Under the pieces are notes generated by a model. It saw only the letters and a program-made list of their open reading frames with translations, searched no databases and was not told the DNA's origin. 64,000 bases of DNA from Phialocephala subalpina (Eukaryota; Ascomycota; Leotiomycetes; Helotiales; Mollisiaceae), in assembly GCA_900073065.1 (NCBI GenBank), contig FJOG01000017.1, positions 492,149 to 556,148 of the forward strand, given 5' to 3'. Shown in pieces: positions 19,875-32,703 of the stretch; position 1 is the first letter of the stretch; each line of letters starts with the position of its first letter. Position numbers and translations under genes: made by a program.

Positions 19875-22185
19875 CTAGATGCCCGTGATCTTCTTATGCC
19901 TCTTGACAGTCAACAACGATGTCGTAATCTTGACCGACATTCTCGTATCGAGAATGTACTGATCCCATTTCTGGGTTTTCTCAAGCCACTCCTGGCACTC
20001 GAGGACTTTGGCTTTGGAGTCCATGCCCTCGAGATCTTTTTCGTTCCAGGCTAGGCAAGCCATCTCATAGTGTGCTGAGGGGCAAGTCCAGTCGTCTTTG
20101 AGGTGGCCCTTGAACTCATGTCTAAAATGTGTGAGATTGAAGAAAGAGCATGAAAACGGGAGATCAATGATCTTACCTGTCATGATTCAAGACCTCTCTC
20201 TTCAAAATGTCTCTTGCTTCGTCATATTTCCCCAAGTTCTTCAAGAAAGCAGCTTTGAGCACCGCGTGAATAGCTGTTTCATCGAGATCCTTTTCGAATT
20301 TCTCCAGATGAGTTGCTCTCTCCCACTCCACGATTTCGAGAGACTTCTGCAACTGTACTGGACCTTGCTTCTTTGGACCACCCCAGAAGTAAACCATCTC
20401 AAGCAAAGGGCTGACTCCAATCGCATCAGCAAGATCCACGTTCCAAGCTTTGGCTCTTTCTTCCCATTTCTGGATCTTCCGGGTGATATAAAGATCGAAT
20501 GGAAGTTGTTTCGACATGACTTTTTGCTTCCCGGCCATAGGTGGTCCCTTTCTGAAATATTCAGTTGCCTTCTCTTTGTGCACAGCAGCAACTTTGGGAT
20601 CGCTTTTCCTGAGATCTCTATACAGCTCAAGGTACGCTCCGCCAGTCATGTAAGCGTACAAAGTAGGTGACCAGGTAGAAAGCTCGGCGCATTGAATCCA
20701 GCACTTGGCACAAAGTTCGTAATCGAGAATGTACATCGCTGTGAGAGACATCTCAAACATGTTAATCGAGGCGATCTGCTTCATGTTCGAGTCCGAGTTG
20801 TCCCCAAGGATCTTGACCGCGGCCTCGAGATTGCGATTGTACGAGTGCATTCGAGCCTCTTCCATCTTCCATAACTTCGATTCCGGGTATCTTTTGCGCA
20901 TATCCGCAAGCAGGACGTTACACTTCGCTCTAGGATATCCTGAAAGATCGTCGGCTGCGCCAGCATCAGTTGGAAGAATATCGCAAAACCCCACTAGACC
21001 ATTATAGTATCCTAGCAACGCAATGCCGGCAATGGCACTATTGAAGTTATCAAAGCGAGCCGCTTGCCATAGGTACCGTGTGCCGCGTTCTCTGTCCCCT
21101 TGAAATCCCACAATGTACAGGATCTTGCTGAAGATCGGATTCTCAATCATGGAAAAGACGACCAGCAGGATTCCGTAACAGAGTCTGGTACCAGAATGAA
21201 TGAACACGTCCGTATGGTTGGTGATGCCGACTGAAGCAGGATCTATCTCCAGCAGCTTCGATTCTACCCTGGTAGCGATGTTCAAGGGAGCTAGATCGGG
21301 CATGGCATGCAGCTCTGGGTCCTCATTGCTATGCATACTTGGCGCTCGAAGACTAGCTTTCTCGTCAGCGGTATTGAGTTCTCCAGTAGCTCTATTTGAA
21401 GTTCCATGGCTGCTGGCGGGTGGCGTGTTTGTGGCCAGGTGATTTGCTGCAAGTCCAGCTGCGTCTTGCCTTGAGGACGCTAATGAGCCTCTTCGAGATG
21501 CAGCTCTCTTTTTCAGATAGTTCGACTCGATTTCCATGATACTGTCTAAAGTGAGATAAGATTTCCGAAGCTTATAGAAACCCTTCACAGCTTCCGTGAC
21601 GGATCCACTAAGGACAGCACAAATGGCGCTAGTCAGCTGGGAGACTGTTGGATATTTGTAAGCATATGTAATGTCTTACGAACAAGGTCTCATACTTGCA
21701 AAACATAGAAGGTATTCAGTTCCAGGTGGATAGATGTGAGACTGGAATGCAGTTGGTTCCTTCTGAGCCTTCTTCATATCTTCCCAAGTCTTCGTTTCGG
21801 CAACTTGCAAAGTAGCGGCAGCCTGTTTCCGAAATACTGGAGTCAGTATTCCTGTTCTATGCATATCGAAGAGGAGAATGTTCCAAGAGCGCTGGGACAT
21901 TCAGGAACCTCAAAGCAAACGGGAGCTGTGCTCTGAGTATGTGAGGCTTACATCCTTAAGCAATTCTTTCTCCACACCCAACATTGAAGCAATGAAGCTT
22001 GAGATACCTCGTCCTAGGTGGTGATAGGAGGAATCTTGCTGCTTTAGGATCTTGTCCGCTTCCGCTATATCGTCGTTGAGAAGTTGTAGCAATGCGTGCT
22101 CGACTTGCTGTAGATGCCTGTCCTCCTCTTCCGCCACCATCGCAGGGGCGTGAGACTTTGCAGCCGCTTTGAACCAACGACTCAT
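19875..22185 (-). CDS. iml2: Inclusion body clearance protein IML2 (TTC39/IML2 family)
   Basis: Four exons on the minus strand: 22185-21952, 21822-21696, 21644-20177 and 20121-19875; 691 residues. The protein starts MSRWFKAAAKSHAPAMV and contains AFQSHIYPPGTEYLLCFA, SGSVTEAVKGFYKLRKSY and FYHAGTRLCYGILLVVFSMI-like segments, then repeated helical hairpins typical of the Iml2/TTC39 tetratricopeptide family. A Ser/Ala-rich insert (about residues 135-195) carries RRGSLASSRQD. The C-terminal exon reads HEFKGHLKDDWTCPSAHYEM, a conserved end block. In yeast Iml2 is a mitochondrial/cytosolic protein needed for lipid-droplet-assisted clearance of protein inclusions. It shares a 667-base divergent region with SEM1. 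Confidence 0.92.
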
Positions 22186-22852
22186 CTTGACGGTCTTATC
22201 TTCGACCAGGTCTTAACTCTAAGGTCCGTAGACCCCGGATGAGTCCGGAATCTTGTTCATGAAGTTTGAGCGGCGCGAAAAGTCTATAACTGAAATCCCA
22301 ATTTGGCAAGAGCAATTTAGATGAATTGACCAACACAAAGATCCCGAAAGGAGTATATCGTAATATATAGGTTGGCGGGGGAGATGTGACTGATGAGGAC
22401 CGTGACACTCGAGAACGTGAGGCGGGGCAGAAGATGAAGGAATTGAAAGATCTATGAAGGGTGGACAGAGTGGTGGCAAAAGCAATAAGCCGCCCTATCG
22501 AGAAGAAGGAAAGTCTATGAAACGCAGGAGCAATGATATGGAGTAAAGTAAAAAGTAATTGAGGCATAAAGGTTGAAGACACCGTCATTTGTAAAGGTCT
22601 CTGCATCAGCCTCAGACGGCGTTGCTCTGGCCCGTCCGTTGCTGACTCTTGATTCGCTTGTGCTTGCATGCGAAGCACGACCAAAGCTTTTTGAAGCTCG
22701 CGCTTTCACAGGAACCCGATATCAACCAAACGAATACGATTCTCAAGATCCACCACTACCACAAAACACGTCTGCCGGTCTTCGCATCAGTAGACTATCT
22801 CCTCCTCGTCCTCTCCTCGCATTCCTTCGTATCACATCTCGGTGTCACAATC
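22186..22852. promoter_or_regulatory. Divergent promoter region (IML2 / SEM1)
   Basis: 667 bases between opposite-strand starts; promoters and leaders of both genes lie here. Frames that overlap it have no coding character. No defined element recognised. Confidence 0.5.
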
Positions 22853-23272
22853 ATGTCCGCAGCACCAGCGTCCGGCACAGCGCCACCTACGACCAAAGCT
22901 ACTTCTACAGACAAGAACGCCGACTCACCGAAAGAGACAAAGCCTGCGGCTGCGTTAGAGGAAGATGACGAGTTTGAGGACTTCCCGGTAGAGAGTACGT
23001 TGCCTCTGAGGAGCCTGGGATGGGTAGATATCGTGTGTTGAAGCAGGGCTCGTGCTAATGGTATTCTTGATTACAGACTGGACACAAGAAGAGGCTGAGG
23101 TACCAGCAGACAATACGCATCTGTGGGAGGAGAGCTGGGATGATGATGACACGAGCGAGGACTTTTCGGCGCAATTGAAGTGAGCTATTCCAGGACTTTA
23201 CGCTACGAAGTTGGTGCTAACCTACATCGCAGGGAGGAGCTCAAGAAGGTTGAGGCTGGCAAGAAGCGTTGA
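22853..23272 (+). CDS. sem1: 26S proteasome subunit SEM1/RPN15 (DSS1)
   Basis: Three exons, 22853-22994, 23077-23179 and 23233-23272; 94 residues. The protein is a short, highly acidic, intrinsically disordered chain: EEDDEFEDFPVENWTQEEAE and then HLWEESWDDDDTSEDF, the two acidic/aromatic ubiquitin- and BRCA2-binding patches of DSS1/SEM1, followed by the helix QLKEELKKVEAGKK. It is a subunit of the proteasome lid and also of TREX-2-type mRNA export complexes. The N-terminal 35 residues are a Thr/Ala/Pro/Lys-rich extension. Its stop is 226 bases from the convergent stop of phosphoglycerate kinase. Confidence 0.95.
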
Positions 23273-23498
23273 CGAAAGCAAATGTTGCACGATCATAAAT
23301 GGAGTTCCGGGGCTACATGAGTTTATCATAAAAGGGTAGCATACAATGGACATCACTGGCATTCGATGACAAGACCAAAACCGATTCATTTGCAGTTTTC
23401 TCTCTCGAGCTATGTACGGCGTGCTTCATGAACTTATAGGCTAGGTTTGCCAGGACGGCCTTGACAAATCAGAGTCTAACCACTTCATCTGCCAACGC

Positions 23499-24873
23499 TT
23501 ACTTACTCGACAGAGCAGTGACACCTGGGAGTTCCTTTCCTTCCAGCAACTCGAGAGATGCTCCACCGCCGGTTGAGACGTGGCTAAGCTTGCTCTCAAC
23601 GCCATACTTGGCAGCAACGGTAGCAGTGTCACCACCACCGATGATAACGATCTTGCCATCTTGCGCAGCGGCGACGGCAGCATCGAGGGTGGCCTTTGTG
23701 CCCTTGGCGAAGGCATCGAACTCAAACACTCCTGGGGGGCCGTTCCAGAGGATGGTCTGGGCCTTGTTGATGGCCTCCTTGTAGAGCTCGATACTCTTGG
23801 GACCGCAGTCGAGCCCCATCCACCCGTCTGGAATACCCTCGGCGTCGGTGGCAGTTCCAGTCTTTGCGTCCTTGTCGAATTTGTCTGCGGTGATGTAGTC
23901 AACTGGAAGAACAAGCTCAACATTGTTCTTCTTGGCCTTCTCAACAAGATCGCCAACGGTCTTGCTGCCGGCCTCATCGAACAAGCTGTTTCCAATCTTT
24001 ACGCCCTCCAAGGTCTTCTTGAACGTGAATGCCATGCCACCGCAGATGATGAGGCTGTTGACTTTGCCGAGCAGGTTGTCGATCAGTTGAATCTTGTCAG
24101 AGACCTTGGCTCCACCGAGAATAGCCAAGAAAGGACGCTTGGGTTCCTCGAGAGCCTTTGCAAAGTACTCTAATTCCTTCTTCATGAGGAAACCAGAGGC
24201 CTTTTGTGGCAAATCAACACCGACCATGGAGCTGTGAGCACGGTGTGCAGTTCCGAAAGCATCGTCTTGAACCTAATTAGCTATACCTTGTAGAAAAGGA
24301 CTCCTGAGAACTTACTGATGTAGATATCACCCAATGCAGTCAAACCCTTTCTGAACTCCGCAACCTTCTCCTTATCCGCCTTGACTTTCTTTCCATCAGC
24401 ACCCTTAGAGCTGCCTTCTTCCTCAGCGTGGAATCGCAAGTTCTCCAAGAGAACGACTTGTCCACCGCTGGCCTTGTTGACAATAGCCTCAACCTCTGGG
24501 CCCACGCAGTCTGGTGCCATCTCAACACTCTTTCCGAGGAGCTTCTCAAGCTCTGGCACAACTGGCTTCAGGGAGTATTTGGCTTGGACCTTGCCATCTG
24601 GTCGGCCGAGATGCGACATAAGGATGACGGCCTTCGCTCCATGATCAATGGCATACTTAATTGTTGGGACAGCTCCGGCAATACGCTGGGTATTCGTGAC
24701 CTTCTTATCGGCATCGAGAGGAACGTTGAAATCGACCTGCAATTCATAACTATCGTCAGTGGCATATTCTTCGGCGCATTTTGGGACATTGTAGCAGGAG
24801 AGCTCACTCTGATCAAGACCCGCTTGCCCTCAAGGTTACAATCGACAATTGATAGCTTGTTGGAGAGAGACAT
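23499..24873 (-). CDS. pgk1: Phosphoglycerate kinase
   Basis: Three exons on the minus strand: 24873-24808, 24736-24316 and 24265-23499; 417 residues, the usual fungal length. The start is [14 protein letters not shown]. The N-domain 3-phosphoglycerate site is [13 protein letters not shown] (spanning intron 1), then MSHLGRPDG and [14 protein letters not shown]. The joint [19 protein letters not shown] spans intron 2. The C-domain nucleotide site includes [40 protein letters not shown] and [13 protein letters not shown]. The cytosolic glycolytic enzyme interconverts 1,3-bisphosphoglycerate plus ADP and 3-phosphoglycerate plus ATP. Long open frames on the opposite strand reflect codon bias and are not genes. 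Confidence 0.98.
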
Positions 24874-25428
24874 GTTGATAATTGTTGATTCTGTCGATCC
24901 TGCAAGGATTTTTCGTGAGATTGAGGGATTTCTGTAGATGTTCAATGGGTGGTGGTAGAAGGTTAAGCAAAAGAAAGTCCTAGATGCGTGGGTAGATTTT
25001 ATGCCCCTCCAAGCCTTGGTGGGGTTTCGAACAAGCTCGGCGGCCTAGCATCGGTCAAACGCTGAACATGCCACCACGGGACATTGAAAGACAACCGCGA
25101 GATCTGATATGGTCTTTGTGGTTCGCATCTCATGATGTGCATAATGCAAGAAAATAATTTCTGTCCGAATCTCCGAAAAAGGCCCATTTGTCAGGAAAGA
25201 AATCCATACATGAACGCCATGAATAATTTGCTCCTAAACTCCTCCTCCTCCTCCTCCTCCTCCTCCTCCTGCAGTCATGAACACAAGGTTAATAAGGTCC
25301 CTCCCCTCTCATAAGTCGTAATGCAATTTGACCTTCGTAAGCCAAAGACATGTATGTAATTGAACGCCGATTTCCCGATGCAGCCTGAACCATTCCTCTA
25401 TCTCCGATCCAACCTGAACCAAAATCAA
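24874..25428. promoter_or_regulatory. Upstream region of phosphoglycerate kinase; 3' flank of the Mpv17-family gene
   Basis: 555 bases between two minus-strand genes. It should hold the PGK promoter and the 3' UTR of the Mpv17-family gene. A (CCT)10 microsatellite lies at 25241-25270 (own entry). No other element recognised. Confidence 0.45.
25241..25270. repeat. (CCT)10 microsatellite
   Basis: Ten perfect CCT triplets, intergenic, about 370 bases upstream of the PGK start. Length polymorphism between isolates is expected. Confidence 0.95.
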
Positions 25429-26320
25429 TCAAAGTAATCGGATATTGGGCGACTGAGGTGCTGACCTCGCAGTATCTTCTTCAGCAGCATTGGATAGGGA
25501 GAGATATGCCGTCCAAGCGATACCGACAGATGAAACAAAGGGCTAGAACTAGTCAGTTGAGAGTGCTTCAGGGTTGAGACATTGACCATACCAGCTGGAA
25601 CTGAAGGGGCATCAAGCGGAAGTTGATGATCTGTACCAATGGCCAAACCATGAAGTTTGCCTTCAAAGTTGGCACATACATATCTCGTAGTTTATGGGTG
25701 ACAGCTCGTCGTCCACCTCCTTCAGCGATGGTCATGATTGTGAAGAAGCATGCAATGCCTAATCCCAAGCATATTAGCCACGGCGGCACGTATACATCCA
25801 GAACAACGTACCGAACGGTGCAAAGATCAGTTGATCCATCGCTACCATCTTCAAAGCAGGTCCCAAACCACTCGTCTTCGTAGTAGGGAAAGCCTTCGAC
25901 AAAAACTTGAACCAAGCGAATTGGATCGGTGCCATCCCAAAGCCATATGCCATAAACCGTGTCAATCTCTCGAAATCGAATGGAGGAGGTAGTGCTTTCG
26001 AATCTGGGATGAGGTCTTGCTCTAGCAGAGGGTTCTTCCTATCCAGCTCGTGGATCTCGATCGCCATCGTATCATCATCCTTTACCCCTCCCTGCTTCCG
26101 CATCGCAGCCATGCGAATAGCTGTTATAGACTGCGCCACTGTATCTGCCACTCCACCCAGTATTGCGTTCGTTATCATCATAGTGAGGACTGTGTAACAG
26201 TCAGAATCGAATCATATTGGAAGTCTTGAACTCGTATCTCTTGGAGAGGGGAATAGACGCACTTGGACGGTCATTATAGTAGGTATTGAATTTGGCTGCC
26301 AGCCTCGAAAGAATCGCCAT
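25429..26320 (-). CDS. Mpv17/PMP22 family membrane protein
   Basis: Four exons on the minus strand: 26320-26263, 26189-25812, 25758-25592 and 25542-25429; 238 residues. It begins MAILSRLAAKFNTYYNDRP and continues across intron 1 as ILTMMITNAILGGVADTVAQ, the classic first half of the family. Then come an acidic/Lys loop (about residues 45-75), FERLTRFMAYGFGMAPIQFA, MVAMDQLIFAPFGIACFFT, and the family signature KANFMVWPLVQIINFR-LMPLQFQLPFVS joined across intron 3, ending VGIAWTAYLSLSN. Four membrane helices are expected. Family members (Mpv17, Sym1, PMP22/PXMP2) sit in the mitochondrial inner membrane or the peroxisome and form small-solute channels; which compartment applies here is not evident. 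Confidence 0.93.
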
Positions 26321-27487
26321 TTCGATGAAGAAGATGACCGTGTGCACCAGTGGCTGTTTCGCAGGAATGAAGCATATCAGCACGTCTGCTTGTGGAAATT
26401 GACCCAGACCCGGATCCAGAACGATGGAGCGTCATAGAAAACGCAAGGAGCGACTCACAATTCTTCCATAAATGTACTTGCTGTTTATCGTACGCAAGAT
26501 TTTGCGTCGCTCGACGTCGAAGACCATGATTGCTGGTGTTCAAGGCAGTTGAGGCAGAATGTGATGGGTATGATTGAAGACGTCAGAGGCGATCGATTTC
26601 TTGTCGGATCGTGGTCCTTCGTTCTCGTTGTGGATCCACCAGGATAAGGATACTCGAACGTCACAGCAACTATGCAAGAGAAACAATCCGTCGTTAGGGT
26701 ATGCAAAAGGAAATACAGCAAGTTGAGGACGTTGGCCTCTTCGAGCGGCTCTTCAGGCAAAGCTGCGACTGTTTCTAAAATGCTGCCCTAGTGCACACCA
26801 ATGGTGTCAAGCTAGGGTGGGTGGGTTGTATGACGATGATCTAGAATCCTTCTCGTAAGTCGTGGCGCAGTGCTGGAATTTGCTGAGTGAGTTTCTCTTC
26901 ATTGCATTTGCATTTTGATGGAATTCAAAGAGTGTAAATCAAATCTGTGCCCATAATAAATGTGGATGTCGATGTCCTAATCTGTTTCAAGGGACTAAAG
27001 CTTATGGAAGATGCCTGCGTAAAAGGAGCAGCTGACTCAACGATTAATGCTACACGATGATCACAATGGTTGATTATGGATTGAATACTCAAATTTATTT
27101 TTCTACTTTTATTTGAGACTGGAAACAATTTTGTGAGAACTTTTAGCCATGCACTTTACTATAGAAATGGAAAAAGCGTTGTTCTCCGGATCTTGTCGGA
27201 GAAGCACAAGCTCCTCATGGAAGTATCTTTGCACAGCCCTTTTCAGGGTCATTTTCATGCAAGATCTGCATCAGTGGGTGATCTTCCACAAAACTAAAGT
27301 TTGTTATAGCGTGGGGAGACTGGCTATCACTGTCTGGTTGAAACATTGGTGTCGACTAAGCGAGGAGGTAGAAAAGGGGGCAGAAGCGTCGGACCTGCTA
27401 CAACCATGAACATCTCGGAAGCAAGTCCTGCTTTCTCATGATTACTATTGCCATTACGATTATCTTCTATCCTGCTCAGAACAAAGT
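26321..27487. other. Intergenic between two minus-strand genes
   Basis: About 1.17 kb. The left part is the promoter of the Mpv17-family gene; the right part is the 3' flank of the GH53 gene. Frames inside are short and without coding character. Nothing recognised. Confidence 0.4.
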
Positions 27488-29193
27488 CTACTTGAACAAG
27501 TTGACAGACTTCCTCGAGTATCCAACGGTCTGTGGCCAATTGCTGTAATCGGCATCAAACAAAATGGCATCGTTGCAGTCACTACCTAGTGATGTATTGT
27601 TGAGCCACGCTGGCTCCCAGCTGCGCAAACAAAGTCAGTATAGCTCACTGCAAAGACAGGGAACCTCCGGACACTTACTAGTGTACACCTCGTCCTAGAC
27701 CGAAAGGAACTTGTCTGACGATGGAGATCACATCTTCCGTCCATTCAAGCTGGCCTGCTATGCTATACGGGATCTCGGGCTCTGAGGACTCAGGTATTGG
27801 GTTATACTCGCCGTTGCAGATGGCCGGATAGTCCGTCTCGACGACTTGCAATGGCTTGCGGTACTCCAATGCCAAAGTATTGAGAGTCATTCGCAGATTG
27901 GCGAATGTGGCCGCAGTCCTACTCTTCATCAGTACAGCCCTGACCTTTCATATGAAAGCAACTCACCCATAGAAAGGATAAAACGAGAACCCAAAAACAT
28001 CCCAAGCACTCGTCGGAATCCCATTCTCAACCACTACAAGAAGTTAGTAAGTGGTTTCAAAGGATGCTGAGGAGCCGAGCTCTTCGGGAGCTCGACTCCC
28101 TATGGAATGGTAAAATCAGGGCGGGATATATACATACTAGCACCAAACCACCTCTGCTGCAACGTCAAGTTCCACCCATCATCAATATGAATCAACACCT
28201 GAGGTTTCGGAACCCCAGCATGGATGGCATCATCCACACCCGCTCTTGCAGCTTTCCAGAGATATGCTAGGTTGGAGAAGTTGGCGACAGTTGCTGACCA
28301 TGGTTGAACGTCGACATCGGCGTACCCGACCGGCCAGAGTAGGCCGTGGCGGATCTCGTTGCCGAGTGCGACGAGGTCGAGTGTGATACCAGCTTTTTTA
28401 AAAGCGACGAGGGTGTCTTTGACGTATGTACGGAGAGTTGCTGTAGAAAGTTAGTTTTGATGTTCGAAATTTGCTGAGATAATATGGAGGACGTGAATGT
28501 TCAAAGGTTAGGCGGACAATATCCTGGACTTAATGTCCCAGTGGGAGAGGGGTTTTCATATCGGTTTTAAAGTCCTTCCTGAGCTCAGAAGTTGAAAGTA
28601 TGCTCAATACTGATTTTGCCACAAGCTGGCTAGGGACATTCGCATCTTCCAAATGTCCAAAGGAGCACGGTATGAGAATTTACTGACTAGCAAGAGGTTT
28701 CAACGTAGTTGGCCAAGCTGCTGGAGGCGGTTGTTTATTCGGATCAGCCCAAGAATCTCTGTTTGCAAGTCAGTCACTCTGTCTCCCACAATGTCCTCAA
28801 AACCTACGAGAAGTGAAAGTCAAGATAAATCTTGTATCCCTCGTTCTGGAATCGCTTCGCCAAGTCCAAATTATACTGCAAACCATTCGTTCCGCCAACA
28901 GGGTCGACCCAGATGCGAAGGCGCACCGTATTCATTCCTCCATCTCCGAGAATGGCTTCAGCTGGACGAGTCTGGTTGTTTCGCGTAGTGTCTTTGTAGA
29001 TTGCTCCGCCTTCTTCTAGAGTCAGCAGGGAGCTGAGATCATGGCCTTTATAGAAGAAAGCTTCTTGGCTGTGATGCTCTGTTAGAAACCAATTGATTGC
29101 CAGGAAGACTTGTGATGGCGCATACCTATTGTCGGCTGTGGGTATTGCTGATACTATCGGCAATGCCAAACAGAAGAGAGTTTGGAGGCGCAT
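27488..29193 (-). CDS. Secreted arabinogalactan endo-beta-1,4-galactanase (GH53)
   Basis: Seven exons on the minus strand: 29193-29126, 29068-28808, 28758-28688, 28440-28138, 28033-27967, 27918-27679 and 27620-27488; 380 residues. A signal peptide is visible (MRLQTLFCLALPIVSAIPTA). The mature part reads YKGHDLSSLLTLEEGGAIY, MNTVRLRIWVDP, GYKIYLDFHFSDSWADPN, the acid/base in VALGNEIRHGLLWP (E162), IHIDDGWN, FGFSFYPFYG, the nucleophile in QVVETDYPA (E284), and GVHYWEPAWL. GH53 enzymes hydrolyse beta-1,4-galactan side chains of pectin, so this is an extracellular plant-cell-wall enzyme. The most upstream ATG in frame (29229) would bury the signal peptide, hence the start at 29193. Intron 1 (57 bases) was chosen by phase; an in-frame retained version also reads open. 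Confidence 0.94.
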
Positions 29194-30471
29194 CTCGAGG
29201 TGATCAATGGCCCAGTTGCGTGCGAACAAGATGCCAGAAAACTGCGGTCAGGGGAAAACAAGCAACTGTGGGACATTCAGACCAATTCTGGAAAACATGA
29301 TCTCAATATATGTGCGCACCAAGAAAAAATATCTATCCGAACAAAGGTGCCATGGGGAGCTCGATACCAAGAAAGGAAGTTCCCCTCCCCAGCTTCCACC
29401 CCAGCTTCCACCCCAGAATAATCCCACCAAACAAATCATCTCCGGTCCTGGGTAAAAAGAAGCTTACCCCGCGATGCCCCATGCTAAGTCAAAATTTAGT
29501 GTTGTGTTTGATTTCGCCGCATTTGCTCCGGTGACGCGATGATTGGCGCGGTAAATTAGTCGCCCGGATTGGCTTCTTGTGGACGACATATGGGTGTTGA
29601 CCGCACAGAATGAACCACACAGAATGAACTACGAACGCGTCGATTCTGGAATGTCCGGAGAAGTCGCCAATGTCTTGCTGAACACGATACACCGCTACAT
29701 TCCGGACTCACTTCCACCTAACCTGCAGTCCTGACACTTCGTTTGACTTCGTAGCTCTGAAGAATAAGAACTTCCCTGGTGCAACGTGAAACAACCGAGA
29801 AGAATATCACACTAGGAACGAACATGACAGGAAAATAGAGCATAATTATTCCTACTTTGCTCTCAAGCAAACCGAGAAAGATATCCCAATCTCACACAAC
29901 GCCGTCCTGCGTTACATGACGAACGACCACCTGCAAATGCAATGCAGACATGTGTATCCCAAACCCAGCAGACCATGAAATGCTATCAAGCAAGCCCAAA
30001 GCCCGCATGCCAAAACGAAGATCAAATACATATAAACCCTGCCCGGTAACACAATTTAAAAAGAAAGAAGCAAAGGTCTGAGGACGACCACCGCTCTGGG
30101 TAACCAAGGAGCACCAGAAGAGAAGAGTTGCCGCAAGAGCCAACAAAGGGGAATTAACGACAGACATTAGAACGGAAGGTGTATCGCGCGAGATGCTGTA
30201 CTGTTTACAAGAAAGGCAGCATAGTGGGCAAACAAATGAAATCCAACTCAAAGAGACCGACGCCAACTCCTCTACCTGGCCAATGCAACCAGATACTCGT
30301 CGAAGATCCGCAAATTATCCTTCCATTACCATCACCCTCTGCGTGGGACGTATTGTTACTTCGATTCATCATGATGACACACATGATACATCCACATCAT
30401 GTATTGTGTACTCGTCATCATTCCATCAACTTCGTAAGGCATTTATCGTCGGTGTTGTCGCGAGTGTTCTG
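29194..30471. promoter_or_regulatory. GH53 promoter and 3' flank of the RSC7-type gene
   Basis: About 1.28 kb between two minus-strand genes. The left part is the upstream region of the galactanase and includes a 12-base tandem repeat at 29387-29416. No coding frame with convincing character on either strand. Confidence 0.4.
29387..29416. repeat. 12-bp tandem repeat, about 2.5 copies
   Basis: CCCCAGCTTCCA is repeated about 2.5 times roughly 195 bases upstream of the GH53 start codon. Purpose unknown; could be a simple repeat. Confidence 0.8.
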
Positions 30472-32703
30472 TTACTGGGGCTGTCCTGTCCAACCCCAGT
30501 TGCTTCCAGCAGGAGCTGGTTGTTGACCAGCCCAGCCTTGTGGTCCAGGTTGAGGTCCAGATGTAGGAGGTTGCATGAATTGCTGAGAGCTCTGATCAGA
30601 ATACATTGCCCTGCCTGCGCTACCGTACCCTTGAGTCATTCCCTGCATGCCTGGGTACTGAAGCGCTGGTTGCATTTGTGGATTGCTTCCCTGTTGGCGA
30701 AGCTGTGGAGGAGGTTGGTGGGGAGATTGCTGGATGTGTGGCGACTGTTGGGATCCATATCCAGGGAAGTGTTGTGGTGATTGCTGAGCTTGGGATGGGG
30801 GCCACATAGCATTCTGCTGCGCGAATCCATAAGGATTGCCTGCTTGACCAAGGTTGGGAGCTCCCAAAGAAAGGCCAGGGGACCTTCCCATCTGGTCGGG
30901 TCTCATAGAGTTTGGTGGCACGCCTCTCATAGGTGATTGAGCAATAGGATTTTGCGGGTGAGGAGCTTGTGAGTAAGGTTGAGCCGCAAGCATATGCTGA
31001 GATGTCTGTTGAGATATAGTCGGTTGTTGAGCACTACTTTGTGAAGTGCGTGGGGATTGCAAGGCCTGAGTAGATGGAAGACCATCGTTGGTCCCAATCG
31101 GTTGAGGAGCAATATTTGAAGGAGGAGCTTCATGGGGTTGTCTCCATCGGCGCTCAAGGTACTCCTGACTCCTTGCTCGCTGCATAGTGATCTGCTTGTT
31201 GTACTCCGCGGCTTGATGGGCTTGCGTGAGGAGTTCTGTTGGCGGGCTTGTCTGAGTACGATCCTGATAGGCTGGTCCGGTGATTTCTTGACGAGGTCGC
31301 TGAATGTTGCTATAATCTCTCAAACGCATATCCGGTTGCTCGGGAGCGAGGGTAATCATAGGGAGAGTGGGAGCTCCTCCTGGTGCACCTATCATGCCTG
31401 GCTGAACCGTTTGTGGTTGAGGGTGAACACCAAAATGACCTGGATTATTGCTGTAGACAATATCGCCGTGATGACCTAGTGATAAAGAAGCATTCGCGTT
31501 AGCTTCTGCAGCAGCAGCATCTCTAGCTTTGGCTGCGCCTGGTCGTTTTTCTCCCGCAAGGTCCTCCTCGGTGAATCCTTGCTTCCGGGCTTTTGTTTCC
31601 CAATAGTCGTCCCGGACACGTCTCCCGTTGACGATAACCCTGCTACCAAATTGCCGGAACATGGACCTGGCGGTAACGATTGCGATCTGTCGCGAACGGT
31701 AAGAAAATGGCAGGATTTCTTGGTGGATCAGATCCTCCTTTTCGGCCTGAGTGGCAATGATTTTGTACAGTGACCTATTCTTGTTGAACAAGAGATACGA
31801 ATCTCGATAGCCTAGGACCCTAGCACATTCGGTAGCTAGCATGAAGAGCTTGTCACCTCTATTGGGAACGAAGAACGTTCGACATCTGTAGTCTCGTCCG
31901 TCTAGAAGCTGGCCAGTAGCTGTTACTTTTTTCTCTCCCGCTTCATCATATTCTCGAGGAATATACTCATCCCCTTCTGGCCCTAATTGGTCGGTGGTAT
32001 GGTCCCTGACTGTAGGGAGAGCCTTGATAACGGTTTTGGTTGGTGTTGTTTTGGGGGGTGGTTGCAATATTTGAGTTGGGGTGATGTTACTGAGTTGAGA
32101 AGGGAGAGGTACAGTCTGCGACTGGGGAGTCTGCGGGGGAATGACTTGTGACAGAGGCATTGATGGCTGGTTTGGACTTTCCGGAACAGTGCCAGAGGAT
32201 CTTGATTTCATCGGTCGCCCTCGCTTTCGTGGTTTTGAGTCACCTAGAATGAAACATGTCAGTAAGAGTCCTTGGAAACGGCGGCGCGCGCATGTCACAC
32301 ATGGCTACAAGCGCAGCGATTGCGACAAAGTGTATTTGCCCATTATTTCGTGCTAGAACACATACCGTCATCTCCCAAGTTATCTCCAGTCGGCAAGTCA
32401 CCGTATGTATCGGGGGAGCGACTGCGCTTGATCCCTCGAGGACTTGTATCTGGCGTAATTGTCGCGGACTGGTTCGACAGCACTGTTTGGAGATCGCAAG
32501 TCAGCGCCACTTGTTCCAACAATGGATGATAAGTCAACATCGCAATAATGAAACATCGGATCGCAGATAGTAAGCTTCAATTCTTCCGGCGAATCGAATG
32601 AGCCTATGCGATCTGGGGACATACCTGATGAATTCAGCGCCGCCGGATTGATCGTGCCAGAGCCGTCAGTCCCAAGTCCGTTTGTCGTCTGCGCCGAGTA
32701 CAT
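30472..32703 (-). CDS. Chromatin remodelling complex subunit, RSC7/NPL6 (Swp82) family
   Basis: Three exons on the minus strand: 32703-32625, 32482-32366 and 32243-30472; 655 residues. The conserved core, about residues 115-260, reads GQLLDGRDYRCRTFFVPN, KLFMLATECARVLGYRD, FNKNRSLYKIIAT and IAIVTARSMFRQFGSRVI, the CRC_subunit domain of yeast Npl6/Rsc7 and Swp82. Two basic AT-hook/NLS-like patches precede it (GIKRSRSPDT; KPRKRGRPMKSR). The C-terminal 350 residues are Gln/Pro/Met-rich low-complexity, like other SWI/SNF subunits. It is expected to be a nuclear structural subunit of the SWI/SNF or RSC nucleosome remodeller; the sequence alone does not decide which. The start at 32703 (MYSAQTTNGLG) is the first ATG that joins in phase. 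Confidence 0.9.

Noticed and set aside
23580..24173. Long plus-strand open frame (197 codons) opposite phosphoglycerate kinase, and others at 24428-24937
   Set aside because: Antisense to a highly expressed, codon-biased gene; composition mirrors the PGK codons and no domain is visible.
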